The notes under the pieces: model-generated | Database searches by the model: none | The model's input: the letters and a program-made list of their open reading frames with translations, nothing else | What the model was told of the DNA's origin: nothing | Assembly: GCA_965200895.1 (NCBI GenBank) | Contig: CBDAVM010000001.1 | Coordinates: 372,001 to 436,000 of the forward strand | Origin: WTFV01 sp965200895 | GTDB lineage: Bacteria; Acidobacteriota; Vicinamibacteria; Vicinamibacterales; UBA8438 | Length of the DNA: 64,000 bases | Direction of reading: 5' to 3' | Translations under genes and position numbers: made by a program | Shown: piece after piece, positions 35,229 to 44,791 of the stretch | How positions within the stretch are numbered: the stretch's first letter is position 1 | Layout: each line of letters begins with the position of its first letter

Positions 35229-37769
35229 ATGAACCGCCCACTCGTCGGCATCCTCAAGGCCCTGCTGCCCCTGGTCATCGTCGCCGCGGCCGGTTTCGCG
35301 GCCGTCACGATGATCCTGAACCGGCCTCCGGTGGAGACGCTGACGCCGGTGATCGAGCCTCCCGGCGTCCGCGTGCACGAGGTCACGCTCGAAGACGCCC
35401 GCCTGACCGTCACCAGCCAGGGCACGGTCCGTCCGCGCACCGAGAGCCAGCTCGTTCCCGAGATCGCCGGCCGCGTCACCTGGGTCTCCCCCTCGTTCGC
35501 CGTGGGCGGGTTCTTCGAGGCGGGCGAAGTCCTGGTGCGGATCGACCCGTTCGACTACGAGCAGATGCTCGTCAGCGCCCGCTCGCAGCTCGCGCAGGCC
35601 CGGCTGCAGCTGGCGCAGGAAGAGGCCGAGGCGGAAGTGGCGCAGCGGGAGTGGGAGACACTGGGCCGCGGCGATCCGCGCGCGCTGGCCCTGCGCGAGC
35701 CGCAGCTCGAGGACGCCCGCGCCGCGGTGGCCGCCGCCGAGGCCGGCGTCGAGCGCGCCGTGCGGGACCTCGAACGCTCCGAGATGGTGGCGCCGTACGC
35801 CGGCCGGGTCCGCACGAAGAGCGTCGACATCGGCCAGTACGTCCGCGTCGGCGACACACTGGCGACCGTCTATGCGGTCGATGTCGCCGAGATCCGCCTG
35901 CCGCTCCCGGACGACGAGCTCGCCTATCTCGATCTGCCGCTGTCGTACCGCGGCGTCGAGCAGCAGGCGCAGCCCGGCGTGACGCTGCGGGCGACGTTCG
36001 CCGGCGAGACCCACGTCTGGAATGGTCGGATCGTCCGCACCGAGAGCGAGATCGACTCGGTGAGCCGCATGGTGCACGCAGTCGCCGAAGTCGCGGATCC
36101 GTACGCGCCCGGGCCGAATCCGAACCGGCCGCCCCTGGCGGTCGGGATGTACGTCGAGGCCGAGATCGGTGGGCGCACGGCCCGTGACGTCGCCGTGCTG
36201 CCGCGCCAGGCTCTGCGCGGTCGGGATCAGGTGCTGGTGGTCACGCCCGGGGAGCGGCTGTCCTTCCGTGCGGTCGACGTGCTGCGGACCTCCACCGAGT
36301 CCGTCCTCGTGCGGGCGGGGCTGCAGACGGGCGAGCTGGTCGTCATCTCGCCGCTCGACACGCCCACCGACGGGATGCGGGTCCAACTGGCCGACGCGGA
36401 CCCGGCACTGCTCTCGCGTCTGGCGGCTGGCGCGGCGACGCCGCCGGCCTCGGCCGAGACCGCCGCATCGGCCCGGCCGGCATCGCGGCCGACCGCGACC
36501 GCAGCAGCCGAGCGGAGGCCGCCCGGCGCGGCGACGCCGCCGGCCTCGGCCGAGACCGCCGCATCGCGACTCGCATCCGCGGACACCCTCGCGCCAGCAC
36601 CGACAACGCCTGCGGCAAGCGTTCCGATGGAACCGGTGCCGCGCACCGCCGCGCCGGGCAGGCCGGCCACGACCGGCGACACCGGCCGTCCGGAGTGGCT
36701 GGTATCGCTCCTCGAGGAAAGGAGCGCCTCGCCTCCCCGGCGCGCGCGCCGGGTACCGGCGTCAGCCGCTCGGAATGACGACGGTCGCCGGTCAGCCCGG
36801 ACGCGGGCCGCCACCCTGACGAACCGCCGGGAACCGGAAATGACGCCGGCACGGCCGCGACCCGTCGTACCGGCACTCGGCGCCGGACCGGCCGGCGCGC
36901 GGCCGGCAGTCGAGCCCCGCCCGCGACGGGTTGTGCCCACGGACGTCGCGCGGCCCACCGCCTCGAGCATGCCTGCGGCCGCGCCGCCGACCACCGTGGC
37001 GGTCGCCTTCGCGAACCTGCACCGGGGGACCAGTGATTCCGGCTTCGGTCCGGCCCTCAGCCGGGCGGTCGCCACGCGCCTCTCCGCGGCCGACGGCATC
37101 ACGGTGACCAACGAAACGGACGCGCGGTACGTCGTGCGCGGCGGGATCCAGCAGGTGGGCCCCCTGGTGCGTGTCACTGCACGGATCGTGAACGCCGAGG
37201 ACGGCGAGGTCCTGCACGCCGCGAAGATCGACGGGGTGACGGATGACCGACCGACTCTGGAAGCGAACATCGCGTCGGTCGTCATCGATCACCTCTCGGC
37301 CTCGCCCTCCTCGTCGGGCTCGTTCGCGGCGGCGCCCCGGGCCGTACAGACCCGGACGGTACGCAGTGCGCTGGCCGTGCTGCCGTTCGACGATCTGAGC
37401 TCCGGCGCGGCGCCGGACGCTGACCTCGACTTGGGAACCGCCATCACCGCGGCGGTCGCCGGGCAAATGGCCAGACTCCGGGAGGTGGACGTCGTGACGC
37501 CCGGCGACGAAGCCGCGTGGGCCATCGGGGGCGGCATTCAGCGGATCGGCTCCATGGTCCGCGTGACGGCGCGGCTCACCGACGTCGAGAGCGGGACGGT
37601 GGTCACCGCGGTGAAGGTCGACGGAACCGTGGAGGAACTCGCCGACCTGCAGTCCCGCGTGGCGGCGGTGATGATCGAGAGCGTACGTGACGTGCTCGCC
37701 GGCGAATCAGCCGCCAGGATCGACCCGGAGAGGAACACGGCGTCGCGACGGGAAGGGAGGCGGTCGTGA
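35229..37769 (+). CDS. RND periplasmic adaptor (HlyD type) fused to two TolB-N-like domains
   Basis: Residues 1-390 form a complete membrane-fusion adaptor: a membrane helix (LLPLVIVAAAGFAAVTMIL), lipoyl halves (VPEIAGRVTWVSPSF, APYAGRVRTKSVDIGQYV), a coiled hairpin and a beta-barrel domain. Adaptors normally end about here, but this one has 846 residues. A Pro/Ala/Arg-rich linker (391-585, with the 13-mer AATPPASAETAAS repeated) leads to two copies of a TolB N-terminal/FlgO-like domain. Copy 1 (about 588-690) has GGIQQVGPLVRVTARIVNAE. Copy 2 (about 713-820) has LAVLPFDDLSSG and GGIQRIGSMVRVTARLTDVE. Its stop overlaps the GTG of the pump gene. Confidence 0.85.
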   Translation: MNRPLVGILKALLPLVIVAAAGFAAVTMILNRPPVETLTPVIEPPGVRVHEVTLEDARLTVTSQGTVRPRTESQLVPEIAGRVTWVSPSFAVGGFFEAGEVLVRIDPFDYEQMLVSARSQLAQARLQLAQEEAEAEVAQREWETLGRGDPRALALREPQLEDARAAVAAAEAGVERAVRDLERSEMVAPYAGRVRTKSVDIGQYVRVGDTLATVYAVDVAEIRLPLPDDELAYLDLPLSYRGVEQQAQPGVTLRATFAGETHVWNGRIVRTESEIDSVSRMVHAVAEVADPYAPGPNPNRPPLAVGMYVEAEIGGRTARDVAVLPRQALRGRDQVLVVTPGERLSFRAVDVLRTSTESVLVRAGLQTGELVVISPLDTPTDGMRVQLADADPALLSRLAAGAATPPASAETAASARPASRPTATAAAERRPPGAATPPASAETAASRLASADTLAPAPTTPAASVPMEPVPRTAAPGRPATTGDTGRPEWLVSLLEERSASPPRRARRVPASAARNDDGRRSARTRAATLTNRREPEMTPARPRPVVPALGAGPAGARPAVEPRPRRVVPTDVARPTASSMPAAAPPTTVAVAFANLHRGTSDSGFGPALSRAVATRLSAADGITVTNETDARYVVRGGIQQVGPLVRVTARIVNAEDGEVLHAAKIDGVTDDRPTLEANIASVVIDHLSASPSSSGSFAAAPRAVQTRTVRSALAVLPFDDLSSGAAPDADLDLGTAITAAVAGQMARLREVDVVTPGDEAAWAIGGGIQRIGSMVRVTARLTDVESGTVVTAVKVDGTVEELADLQSRVAAVMIESVRDVLAGESAARIDPERNTASRREGRRS

Positions 37770-40700
37770 ACAACGGTGGAATCGCCTGGTTGGCGCGGAA
37801 TCCGGTGGCCGCGAATCTCATGATGATCTTCATCATCGTGAGCGGCCTGCTCGCCACCCAGACGGTCAAGGAGGAGGTCTTTCCCGAGGTCGAGCTCGAC
37901 CGCATCAGCATCGCCGTGCCCTACCTCGGCGCGGCGCCGGAGGAAGTGGAGGAAGGCGTCGTCATCCGCATCGAGGAGGCGATCCAGGGCATCGACGGCA
38001 TCAAGGAGATCCAGTCGACGGCGTCGGAGGGTAACGCGTCGGTGATGGTCGAGCTCGAGCTCGGCGCCGACGCCCGTCGGGTGGTCGACGAGGTCAAGAA
38101 CAATGTCGACGCGATCACGACCTTCCCGCTGGAGACCGAGAAACCCATCATCCGCGAGCTGAAGGCCCGCAACCCGGTCACCGACATCTCCATCGCCGGC
38201 GACACCGACGTCTTCGCGCTGAAGGCGCTCGCCGAGCGCGTGCGCGACGGGCTGACCGCCATGCCCGAGATCACGCAGGTGGATGTGGTGAGCGCGCCGC
38301 CCTACGAGATCTCGATCGAGGTATCCGAGGTGGCGCTGCGGCGGCACGGCATGACGTTCGATCAGGTCGCCGACGCCGTGCGGCGCTCGTCCCTGGACCT
38401 GCCCGGCGGCTCGGTCCGCACCGACGGCGGCGAAATCCTCCTGCGCACGATCGGACAGGCCTACCGCGGCGCCGAGTACGAGAATCTCGTGCTGTGGACG
38501 CGGGCCGACGGCAGCCGGCTGCGCCTGGGCGACGTGGCGACGGTCGTCGACGGCTTCGCCGAGACCGATCAGCAGGCCCGCTTCGATCACCAGCCGACCG
38601 TGCTCGTCTCCGTCTTCCGCACCGGCGAGCAGAGCGCGCTCGACATCGCGGCGGCGGTCGGCCGCTACGTCGAGGACGCTCGGGCGCGGCTGCCCGAGGG
38701 CGTCTCGATGACGCTGTGGCATGACCAGGCGAAGGTGCTGAACGACCGGCTGACCCTGATGCTGCGCAACGGCGCCACCGGTTTCGTCCTCGTGTTCGTC
38801 GTGCTGGCGCTGTTCCTCGAGCTGCGGCTCGCCTTCTGGGTCAGTCTCGGCATTCCGATCTCGTTCCTCGGCGCGATCGCGCTGATGCCGGGTCTCGACG
38901 TGTCGGTCAACGTCATCTCCCTGTTCGCCTTCATTCTCGTGCTCGGGATCGTGGTCGACGACGCCATCATCGTCGGCGAGAACATCTACCGCCACCAGGA
39001 GAAGCACGGGGAGGGGCTGCGCGGCGCCATTGAGGGCGCTCGCGAGATCGCCAAACCCGTGACCTTCGCCGTCCTGACCACGGTGGCGGCGTTCATGCCC
39101 CTGATGTTCGTGCCCGGCATGATGGGCAAGATCTTCCGCGTCATCCCGCTCGTCGTCATCCCGTGCCTTCTGTTCTCGCTGGTCGAATCGCTGGGGATCC
39201 TGCCGGCCCATCTGTCGCACGTGCCGCGGCGCGGCGCGCCGGGGCCGTGGCGCCGGTTCCAGTCGATCTTCTCCAACGGCCTGAAGCAGTTCATCGCGCG
39301 CGTCTACACCCCCGTCCTCGAAGCCGCATTGCGGTGGCGCTACGTGACGGCGGCGATCGGCCTGTCGACGCTGATCCTCACCGGCGGCATGGTGCTCGGC
39401 GGCTGGGCCACATTCCACTTCTTCCCCTCCATCGAAGCCGACTTCATGTCGGCGTCGGTGACGATGCCGCAGGGCACGCCGGTCGAGACGACGTCGCAGG
39501 CCGTAGGCAAGCTGGAGGCCGGCGCCGAGCGGTTGCGCGCGCGGCTGCGGCAGGAGACGGGGATGGACTATTTCCGCCACGTGTCCACCTCGGTCGGCGA
39601 TCAGCCGATGCTGTCGCGCGGCGGCGGCCCGATGGGACCGGGCGAATCCGTCGCCTCCGCCAACGTCGGCGAGGTGACGATAGAACTCGCGCCGGCGGAG
39701 ACGCGCAGCTACACCAGTGAGCACCTCGGCAACCTGTGGCGGGAGGCCACCGGGGCCGTACCGGAGGCCGTCGAGGTGCGCTTCGCCATGTCGATGATGA
39801 ACCCCGGCGACGATGTCGACGTGCAGCTCGCGGGACCGGACATCGAGCGGCTGCGGGACGCCGCCGAGGCGGTCAAGGCGCGGCTGGCCGTGTACGCCGG
39901 CGTCTACGAGATCTCCGACTCGTTCCGCGCCGGCAAGGAGGAGATGCAGCTTGGCATCAAGCCCGCCGCCGAGACCCTCGGCCTGACCCTGCAGGACCTG
40001 GGCCGGCAGGTCCGACAGGCATTCTACGGCGAGGAGGCCCAGCGCATCCAGCGCGGGCGCGACGACATCCGGGTCATGGTGCGCTATCCGCGGGACGATC
40101 GCCGGTCGCTCGGCGACCTGGAGAACATGCGCATCCGCACGCCGAACGGCGGAGAGGTGCCGTTCAGCCAGGTGGCGCAGGTGGAGCCGGGACGCGGCTT
40201 CGCGTCGATCAAGCGCGTCAACCGCAACCGGGCCGTCAACGTGACCGCCTCGGTCGACCCGGCGATCACGTCCTCCGGCGCGGTCATCGCCGACCTGCGC
40301 ACGCGCATCCTGCCGGAGGTGCTCGCCGGGTATCCGGGAGTCTTCTACACCTTCGAGGGCGCCCAGGCGGAGCAGGCCGACGCCGTCGGCGGCCTGCAGC
40401 GCGGGTTCGTCCTCGCCCTGCTGATGATCTTCGCGCTGCTCGCCGTGCCCCTGCGATCGTACGTGCAGCCGCTGATCATCATGGCGGCCATTCCGTTCGG
40501 TCTGGTCGGCGCCGTCTGGGGGCACATCGTCATGGGGCTCGACGTGACGATGATGTCGATGATGGGCCTCGTGGCCCTGACCGGCGTCGTGGTGAACGAC
40601 AGTCTGGTGATGGTCGACTTCATCAACCGCGCGCGCGCCGTCCATACCGATGTCGGCCGCAGAGTCCGGCGGGAGGGAGGCCGTCAGCGCGACCGCCGCG

Positions 40701-41068
40701 AGTTGGAGTCGAGCGGGCTCCAGCTCGCGATCCGCGAAGCGGGCGGCAGCCGTTTCCGTCCGATTCTGCTCACGTCGCTGACGACGTTCTTCGGCCTCGC
40801 GCCGCTCATGGTCGAGCGCAGCGTGCAGGCCGCGTTCCTCGTGCCGATGGCGGTGTCGCTGGCGTTCGGCGTGCTGTTCGCCACCTTCATCACGCTGATC
40901 CTGGTGCCGGTGTCCTACCTGATCCTCGACGACGTGCAGCGCACGCTGCGGCGGCTGTTCGGAGCGGGAGCGCCGGCCGTGGGACCAGCGGAGGTGGAGG
41001 ACGCACCGGCACCGGTGGACGGGGGCGCGCGGGCCACGGCCCGCGTCGCCGAGGCGTCGTCCGCGTAG
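37766..41068 (+). CDS. RND-family efflux permease
   Basis: The 1100-residue inner-membrane pump has the AcrB-type layout: an N-terminal helix (NPVAANLMMIFIIVSGLLA), porter domain (ISIAVPYLGAAPEEVEEGVV), a helix bundle with the proton-relay DD in LGIVVDDAIIVGENIY, a second porter domain, and the last helices LRSYVQPLIIMAAIPFGLVG. The start is GTG overlapping the adaptor stop as GTGA. A 45-residue Pro/Ala-rich tail follows the last helix. The N-terminal NPVAANLM is typical of the large AcrB/D/F-type group common in Gram-negatives. Substrate is unknown. Confidence 0.93.
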   Translation: MNNGGIAWLARNPVAANLMMIFIIVSGLLATQTVKEEVFPEVELDRISIAVPYLGAAPEEVEEGVVIRIEEAIQGIDGIKEIQSTASEGNASVMVELELGADARRVVDEVKNNVDAITTFPLETEKPIIRELKARNPVTDISIAGDTDVFALKALAERVRDGLTAMPEITQVDVVSAPPYEISIEVSEVALRRHGMTFDQVADAVRRSSLDLPGGSVRTDGGEILLRTIGQAYRGAEYENLVLWTRADGSRLRLGDVATVVDGFAETDQQARFDHQPTVLVSVFRTGEQSALDIAAAVGRYVEDARARLPEGVSMTLWHDQAKVLNDRLTLMLRNGATGFVLVFVVLALFLELRLAFWVSLGIPISFLGAIALMPGLDVSVNVISLFAFILVLGIVVDDAIIVGENIYRHQEKHGEGLRGAIEGAREIAKPVTFAVLTTVAAFMPLMFVPGMMGKIFRVIPLVVIPCLLFSLVESLGILPAHLSHVPRRGAPGPWRRFQSIFSNGLKQFIARVYTPVLEAALRWRYVTAAIGLSTLILTGGMVLGGWATFHFFPSIEADFMSASVTMPQGTPVETTSQAVGKLEAGAERLRARLRQETGMDYFRHVSTSVGDQPMLSRGGGPMGPGESVASANVGEVTIELAPAETRSYTSEHLGNLWREATGAVPEAVEVRFAMSMMNPGDDVDVQLAGPDIERLRDAAEAVKARLAVYAGVYEISDSFRAGKEEMQLGIKPAAETLGLTLQDLGRQVRQAFYGEEAQRIQRGRDDIRVMVRYPRDDRRSLGDLENMRIRTPNGGEVPFSQVAQVEPGRGFASIKRVNRNRAVNVTASVDPAITSSGAVIADLRTRILPEVLAGYPGVFYTFEGAQAEQADAVGGLQRGFVLALLMIFALLAVPLRSYVQPLIIMAAIPFGLVGAVWGHIVMGLDVTMMSMMGLVALTGVVVNDSLVMVDFINRARAVHTDVGRRVRREGGRQRDRRELESSGLQLAIREAGGSRFRPILLTSLTTFFGLAPLMVERSVQAAFLVPMAVSLAFGVLFATFITLILVPVSYLILDDVQRTLRRLFGAGAPAVGPAEVEDAPAPVDGGARATARVAEASSA

Positions 41069-41088
41069 GACGGACTGGCGGCGCCGAC

Positions 41089-41119
41089 AGCGAGGCGAGC
41101 CAGGGGGCTCCGCCTCGCT
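41089..41119. terminator. Possible terminator hairpin after the RND gene
   Basis: AGCGAGGCGAGCC pairs with GGCTCCGCCTCGCT across a 4-base loop with a single bulge. It lies between the convergent pump and TlpA-like genes. No T-run follows, so the role is inferred. Confidence 0.45.
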
Positions 41120-41127
41120 GCCCCACC

Positions 41128-41973
41128 TCACTCCGCGCCGGCGACCTCGGCGACGAGCGCCTCGACCAGCGGCGGGCTGATGCCGCACGTCGAGTCGTTG
41201 ATGCGACACTGCGCGAGCGTGAGCGAGCAGCCGCAGGGGCAGCCCTCCTCGTTCACCCGGCGCAGCACCTCCTCACGTTGCCCGGGCGTCAGCACCGACA
41301 GGTCCACCCCGGGAATCTCGGTCGCCTGGGCGGCGTTCGCGAGCCGGATCTGGTCGTTGGACGGCGCCGTCTCGACGGTGGCGTCGTGCGTCAACGAGGC
41401 CAGATAACGCGTCTCCTGCTCCAGAATCACGGGACTGATCAGCCCGACATGACTCTCGACCATGCGCCCGTCGGGATCGACGACGAACGAGGTCGGCAGG
41501 GCGAACACCCCGGGGAACGCCCGCTTGATCTCGGGCGTCGACATCACGATGGGGTAGTTGACGCCGTACTGGGCGGCGAACGCGGCCACGGCGTCGGACG
41601 ACCCGTGATCCTCGGACACGCCGATCACCGTCAGGTGGTCCGGGTAGCGCTCGGCGAGCTGCACCAGGAACGGGATCTCCTCGCGGCAGGGACCGCACCA
41701 GGTCGCCCAGAAATTGACCAGCACCACCCTGCCGCGCTGGTCGGCCATCGAGATCGTGCGGCCGTCGAGCGACTCCATCGTCAGGTCCGGCACGGGGGCC
41801 GGCTGGTCGACGAAGCGCAGCGTCACCCCGCCTTCGGGCGTGGCGAACAGCGGCGCGGGGCCGGGGGCGCCGCCGGTCCAGTCGCTCCCGGGCGCATCAC
41901 CCGGCGACGGACCGCAAGCGGCGGCCCAGATCATCGCGACTGCCAGCAGCACGGCGGGGTGGCGATTGGACAC
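41128..41973 (-). CDS. TlpA-like thioredoxin lipoprotein with a Cys-rich C-terminal tail
   Basis: The 281-residue protein has a lipoprotein signal (AVAMIWAAAC, Cys20) and a thioredoxin domain with the redox motif FWATWCGPCREE at residues 89-99 and the cis-Pro in FALPTSFVVDPDG. After residue 235 a tail with six Cys, GCPCGCSLTLAQCR and STCGISP, follows; this could bind metal or form disulfides. TlpA-type proteins reduce disulfides in the periplasm, for example in cytochrome c maturation. The start is GTG with AAAGGAG upstream. It converges with the RND pump gene. Confidence 0.85.
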   Translation of the reverse strand: MSNRHPAVLLAVAMIWAAACGPSPGDAPGSDWTGGAPGPAPLFATPEGGVTLRFVDQPAPVPDLTMESLDGRTISMADQRGRVVLVNFWATWCGPCREEIPFLVQLAERYPDHLTVIGVSEDHGSSDAVAAFAAQYGVNYPIVMSTPEIKRAFPGVFALPTSFVVDPDGRMVESHVGLISPVILEQETRYLASLTHDATVETAPSNDQIRLANAAQATEIPGVDLSVLTPGQREEVLRRVNEEGCPCGCSLTLAQCRINDSTCGISPPLVEALVAEVAGAE

Positions 41974-42104
41974 GGCAACTCCTTTCAGGCGGGACAGTAC
42001 ATTGTAGCGCCGGCGCCCGGTCGGATGCGCCCGGATGCGCCAACAACAGACAACGACGCCGATGACGCCGTCCAGACGGAGTCGGCCACGCCGGCCTCCC
42101 GGAC

Positions 42105-43481
42105 TCAGCGGTAGCCGAGGGCCACCGCGGCGACGAGCGCGGCGCCCGCGACCAGATACAGCCTGGCGAGCAGCGGCAGCACGAAGACCGCCCAGCGGTG
42201 GTAGGGGATGCGCGCCAGGGCCAGCATGCCCATCAGCAGGGCGTTGGTGGGGACGATCATGTTCGTGAAGCCGTCGCCGAACTGGTAGGCCAGCACCGCG
42301 GTCTGCCGCGTGACCCCGGTCAGGTCGGCGAGCGGGGCCATGATCGGCATCGTCACGTAGGCCTGCCCGGACCCCGACGGTATGAACAGGTTGCAGACGG
42401 TCTGCACCGCGAGCATGCCGACGGCGGCGGCGTGCGCCGGGAGCGCGGCCAGCGGGGCGGCCAGCCCGTTGACTATCGTGTCGATGACCTGCGCATCGGC
42501 GAGCACCACCTGGATGGTCCGCGCGAAACCGATGAGCAGCGCCGTGGCGGTCATCTCCGCCGCCCCGGCCAGGAACGCCCGCGCCGTGCGGTCCGGGCCG
42601 AGTCCGCCCGCCGCGGCGGCGAGCAGGCCGACGCCGAGGAACACCGCCGACAGCTCCGCCAGGTACCAGCCGCGGAACGCCACGCCGTGGACCAGCAGCC
42701 CGATGCCCGCTGCGAACAGGGCCACCACCGCCGCGCGCCGCCGCGTGAACCGCACGTCGGCCGGCAGCTCGTAGCCGCTGGAGTAGTCGACGTCGGCCAC
42801 GAGGCTCGCCGCGGGGTCACAGCGCAGCCGGGCCGCGTAGCGCAGGATGTAGTGGACCCCGACCGCCGCGCAGATCACCAGCAGGCCCCAGCGCAGCGCC
42901 TGCCCCGAGGTCAGGGGCAGCCCCGCGATATCCTGTGCGATGAGCACGGTGAACGGGTTCAACGCGGCGCAGGCGTAGCCGACCCCGGCGCCCACGTAGA
43001 TGATGCCGACAGCCGCGACGGCGTCGAGGCGCAACGCCAGGCACATGGTCACCAGCAGCGGGACGAACGGCATGTACTCCTCGGCCATCCCGACCGTGGA
43101 GGCGCCGAGGGCGAACAGGCCGACCATCCCGCCGACGAGCCAGGCCGGCCGGCCGCCCAGACGCCGGATCGCTGCGCCGATGACCGCATCCACTGCGCCG
43201 GTGGCACGCACGACGCGGATCACGCCGCCGACGAGGAAGACGAAGAAGATGATCTCCTGCGCGGCGCCCAGCCCGGCCGGGATGGACGTGAGGAACGCCA
43301 GCGGGGGCAGCGGATCGGCCTCGACCGCACGCCAGGTGCCCGGTATCACGCGCTGGCCCGCGCGCTCGAATGCGCCGGCGGGCAGCAGGTAGCTTGCCGC
43401 CTGCGCGAGCACGATCAACGCGAAGACGAGCACGAGCGCGTCCGGCACACGGAAGCGGGACGGGCCGCCGCCCTGCCCCAT
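42105..43481 (-). CDS. YfcC/DcuC-type membrane transporter
   Basis: The 458-residue protein has about twelve hydrophobic segments. Landmarks of the YfcC (C4-dicarboxylate carrier-like) family are the N-terminal ALIVLAQAASYLLPAGAFER, IIFFVFLVGGVIRVVRATGA, GMAEEYMPFVPLLVTMCLAL and the late LFIPSGSGQAYVTMPIMAPL and YQFGDGFTNMIVPTNALLMG. Relatives transport carboxylates or arginine-like amino acids. The substrate cannot be assigned. It starts with ATG and stands between the TlpA-like and MDR genes on the same strand. Confidence 0.85.
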   Translation of the reverse strand: MGQGGGPSRFRVPDALVLVFALIVLAQAASYLLPAGAFERAGQRVIPGTWRAVEADPLPPLAFLTSIPAGLGAAQEIIFFVFLVGGVIRVVRATGAVDAVIGAAIRRLGGRPAWLVGGMVGLFALGASTVGMAEEYMPFVPLLVTMCLALRLDAVAAVGIIYVGAGVGYACAALNPFTVLIAQDIAGLPLTSGQALRWGLLVICAAVGVHYILRYAARLRCDPAASLVADVDYSSGYELPADVRFTRRRAAVVALFAAGIGLLVHGVAFRGWYLAELSAVFLGVGLLAAAAGGLGPDRTARAFLAGAAEMTATALLIGFARTIQVVLADAQVIDTIVNGLAAPLAALPAHAAAVGMLAVQTVCNLFIPSGSGQAYVTMPIMAPLADLTGVTRQTAVLAYQFGDGFTNMIVPTNALLMGMLALARIPYHRWAVFVLPLLARLYLVAGAALVAAVALGYR

Positions 43482-43563
43482 CAGCGGCGCCTCGGGTTTG
43501 CGCAGCCCGCGCAGCCCGGGAGTTGACGGGCGCCGGCCGGGTCACGACGGCGCAGGGAATCCA

Positions 43564-44598
43564 TCAGCAGGTCGGATCGTCGGCGACGCGCACCAGCAGC
43601 TTGCCGAAGTTCTCCCCGCGCAGCAGGCCGAGGAACGCCGGCACGGCGCGCTCGAGGCCGTCGACGATGTCCTCGCGGTAGCGGATGGCGCCGTCACGGA
43701 CCCACGCCGCAACATCGCGCAGAAAATCGGGCTGGCGATCCATGTGATCGAAGACGATGAAGCCGCGGAAGGTGAGGCGGCGCACCAGCGTCAGGCCCAT
43801 CAGCCGGGCCGTCCCGTCCGGTCCCGGCGGCGGTCCGGTCAGGTTGTAGTTGGCGATGCGCCCGCAGACGGGCACGCGGGCGAAGTCGTTGAGCAGCGGC
43901 AGGACCGCTTCGAAGACCTTCCCGCCCACGTTCTCGAAGTAGACGTCGATGCCGTCGGGGCACGCCGCGCGCAGGGCGGCCGGCAGGTCGGCGTCGCGGT
44001 GGCTGACGCAGGCGTCGAAGCCGAGCTCGCGCGTCACGTACTCGCACTTGGCCGACGCGCCGGCGATGCCCACGCTCCGGCAGCCCTTGATCCTGGCGAT
44101 CTGGCCGACCACGGATCCCACGGCGCCGGACGCGGCAGAGACGACCACCGTCTCGCCCGGTCGCGGCCGGCCGTGATCGAGGAGCCCGACATAGGCGGTA
44201 TGGCCCGGCATCCCGAGCACGCCGAGCGCCGTGGTGACAGGCGCCGCCGCCGGATCGAGCTTGCGCACGCCGGTCCCGTCGGACAGGGCGTACTCCTGCC
44301 AGCCGTTCGCGCCGAGGACGACATCTCCCGCCGCGTAGCCCGCCAGCCGCGACTCGACAACCCGCGAGACCGTGCCGCCGACCATCACCTCGCCGAGGCC
44401 GACGCCGGGCGCGTAGGACGGTCCCGGGTTCATCCGTCCGCGCATGTACGGATCGAGCGACAGGTAGAGGGTGCGGCACAGCATCCGGCCGTCCGCCGGC
44501 GTCGGGACGGGCGTCTCCCCGAAGGCGAAGTCGGTGTCCCGGGGGAAGCCGACCGGATTCGCGGCCAGCCGGATCTGACGGTTCGTCTCGGGGGTCAT
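43564..44598 (-). CDS. NADP-dependent MDR oxidoreductase (CurA/leukotriene B4 dehydrogenase type)
   Basis: The 344-residue zinc-independent medium-chain reductase has the family features LSLDPYMRGRMN, GNxxGMPGHTAYVGLLDH-like LGVLGMPGHTAYVGLL, VVSAASGAVGSVVGQIA (nucleotide fold), IDVYFENVGGKVFEAVLPLL and VCGRIANYNLTG. Such enzymes reduce alpha,beta-unsaturated carbonyls such as alkenals, using NADPH. The N-terminus TNRQIRLAANPVGFP also fits. It is divergent from the DinB pair. Confidence 0.9.
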   Translation of the reverse strand: MTPETNRQIRLAANPVGFPRDTDFAFGETPVPTPADGRMLCRTLYLSLDPYMRGRMNPGPSYAPGVGLGEVMVGGTVSRVVESRLAGYAAGDVVLGANGWQEYALSDGTGVRKLDPAAAPVTTALGVLGMPGHTAYVGLLDHGRPRPGETVVVSAASGAVGSVVGQIARIKGCRSVGIAGASAKCEYVTRELGFDACVSHRDADLPAALRAACPDGIDVYFENVGGKVFEAVLPLLNDFARVPVCGRIANYNLTGPPPGPDGTARLMGLTLVRRLTFRGFIVFDHMDRQPDFLRDVAAWVRDGAIRYREDIVDGLERAVPAFLGLLRGENFGKLLVRVADDPTC

Positions 44599-44727
44599 GC
44601 AGGGTCACCGCCGGCCGGTCGCACAGGCAGCCCGCGCCCGGGCGTCCGGCGCTTCGTCACCCGGGGTCATGCGCCTCTCATCCACATCCACACGTGCGGC
44701 GTGGCGTCGCCGCGTCGCCTCGCGGAG

Positions 44728-44733
44728 TATACT
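44728..44733 (+). promoter_or_regulatory. Possible -10 of the DinB pair
   Basis: TATACT lies about 60 bases before the first DinB start in the divergent region. A matching -35 is not obvious. Confidence 0.35.
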
Positions 44734-44791
44734 TGGTACTCGAACACATCCGGCGTCGTCACCAAGGCCGCTCGGTCCACGCGGGAGCACC

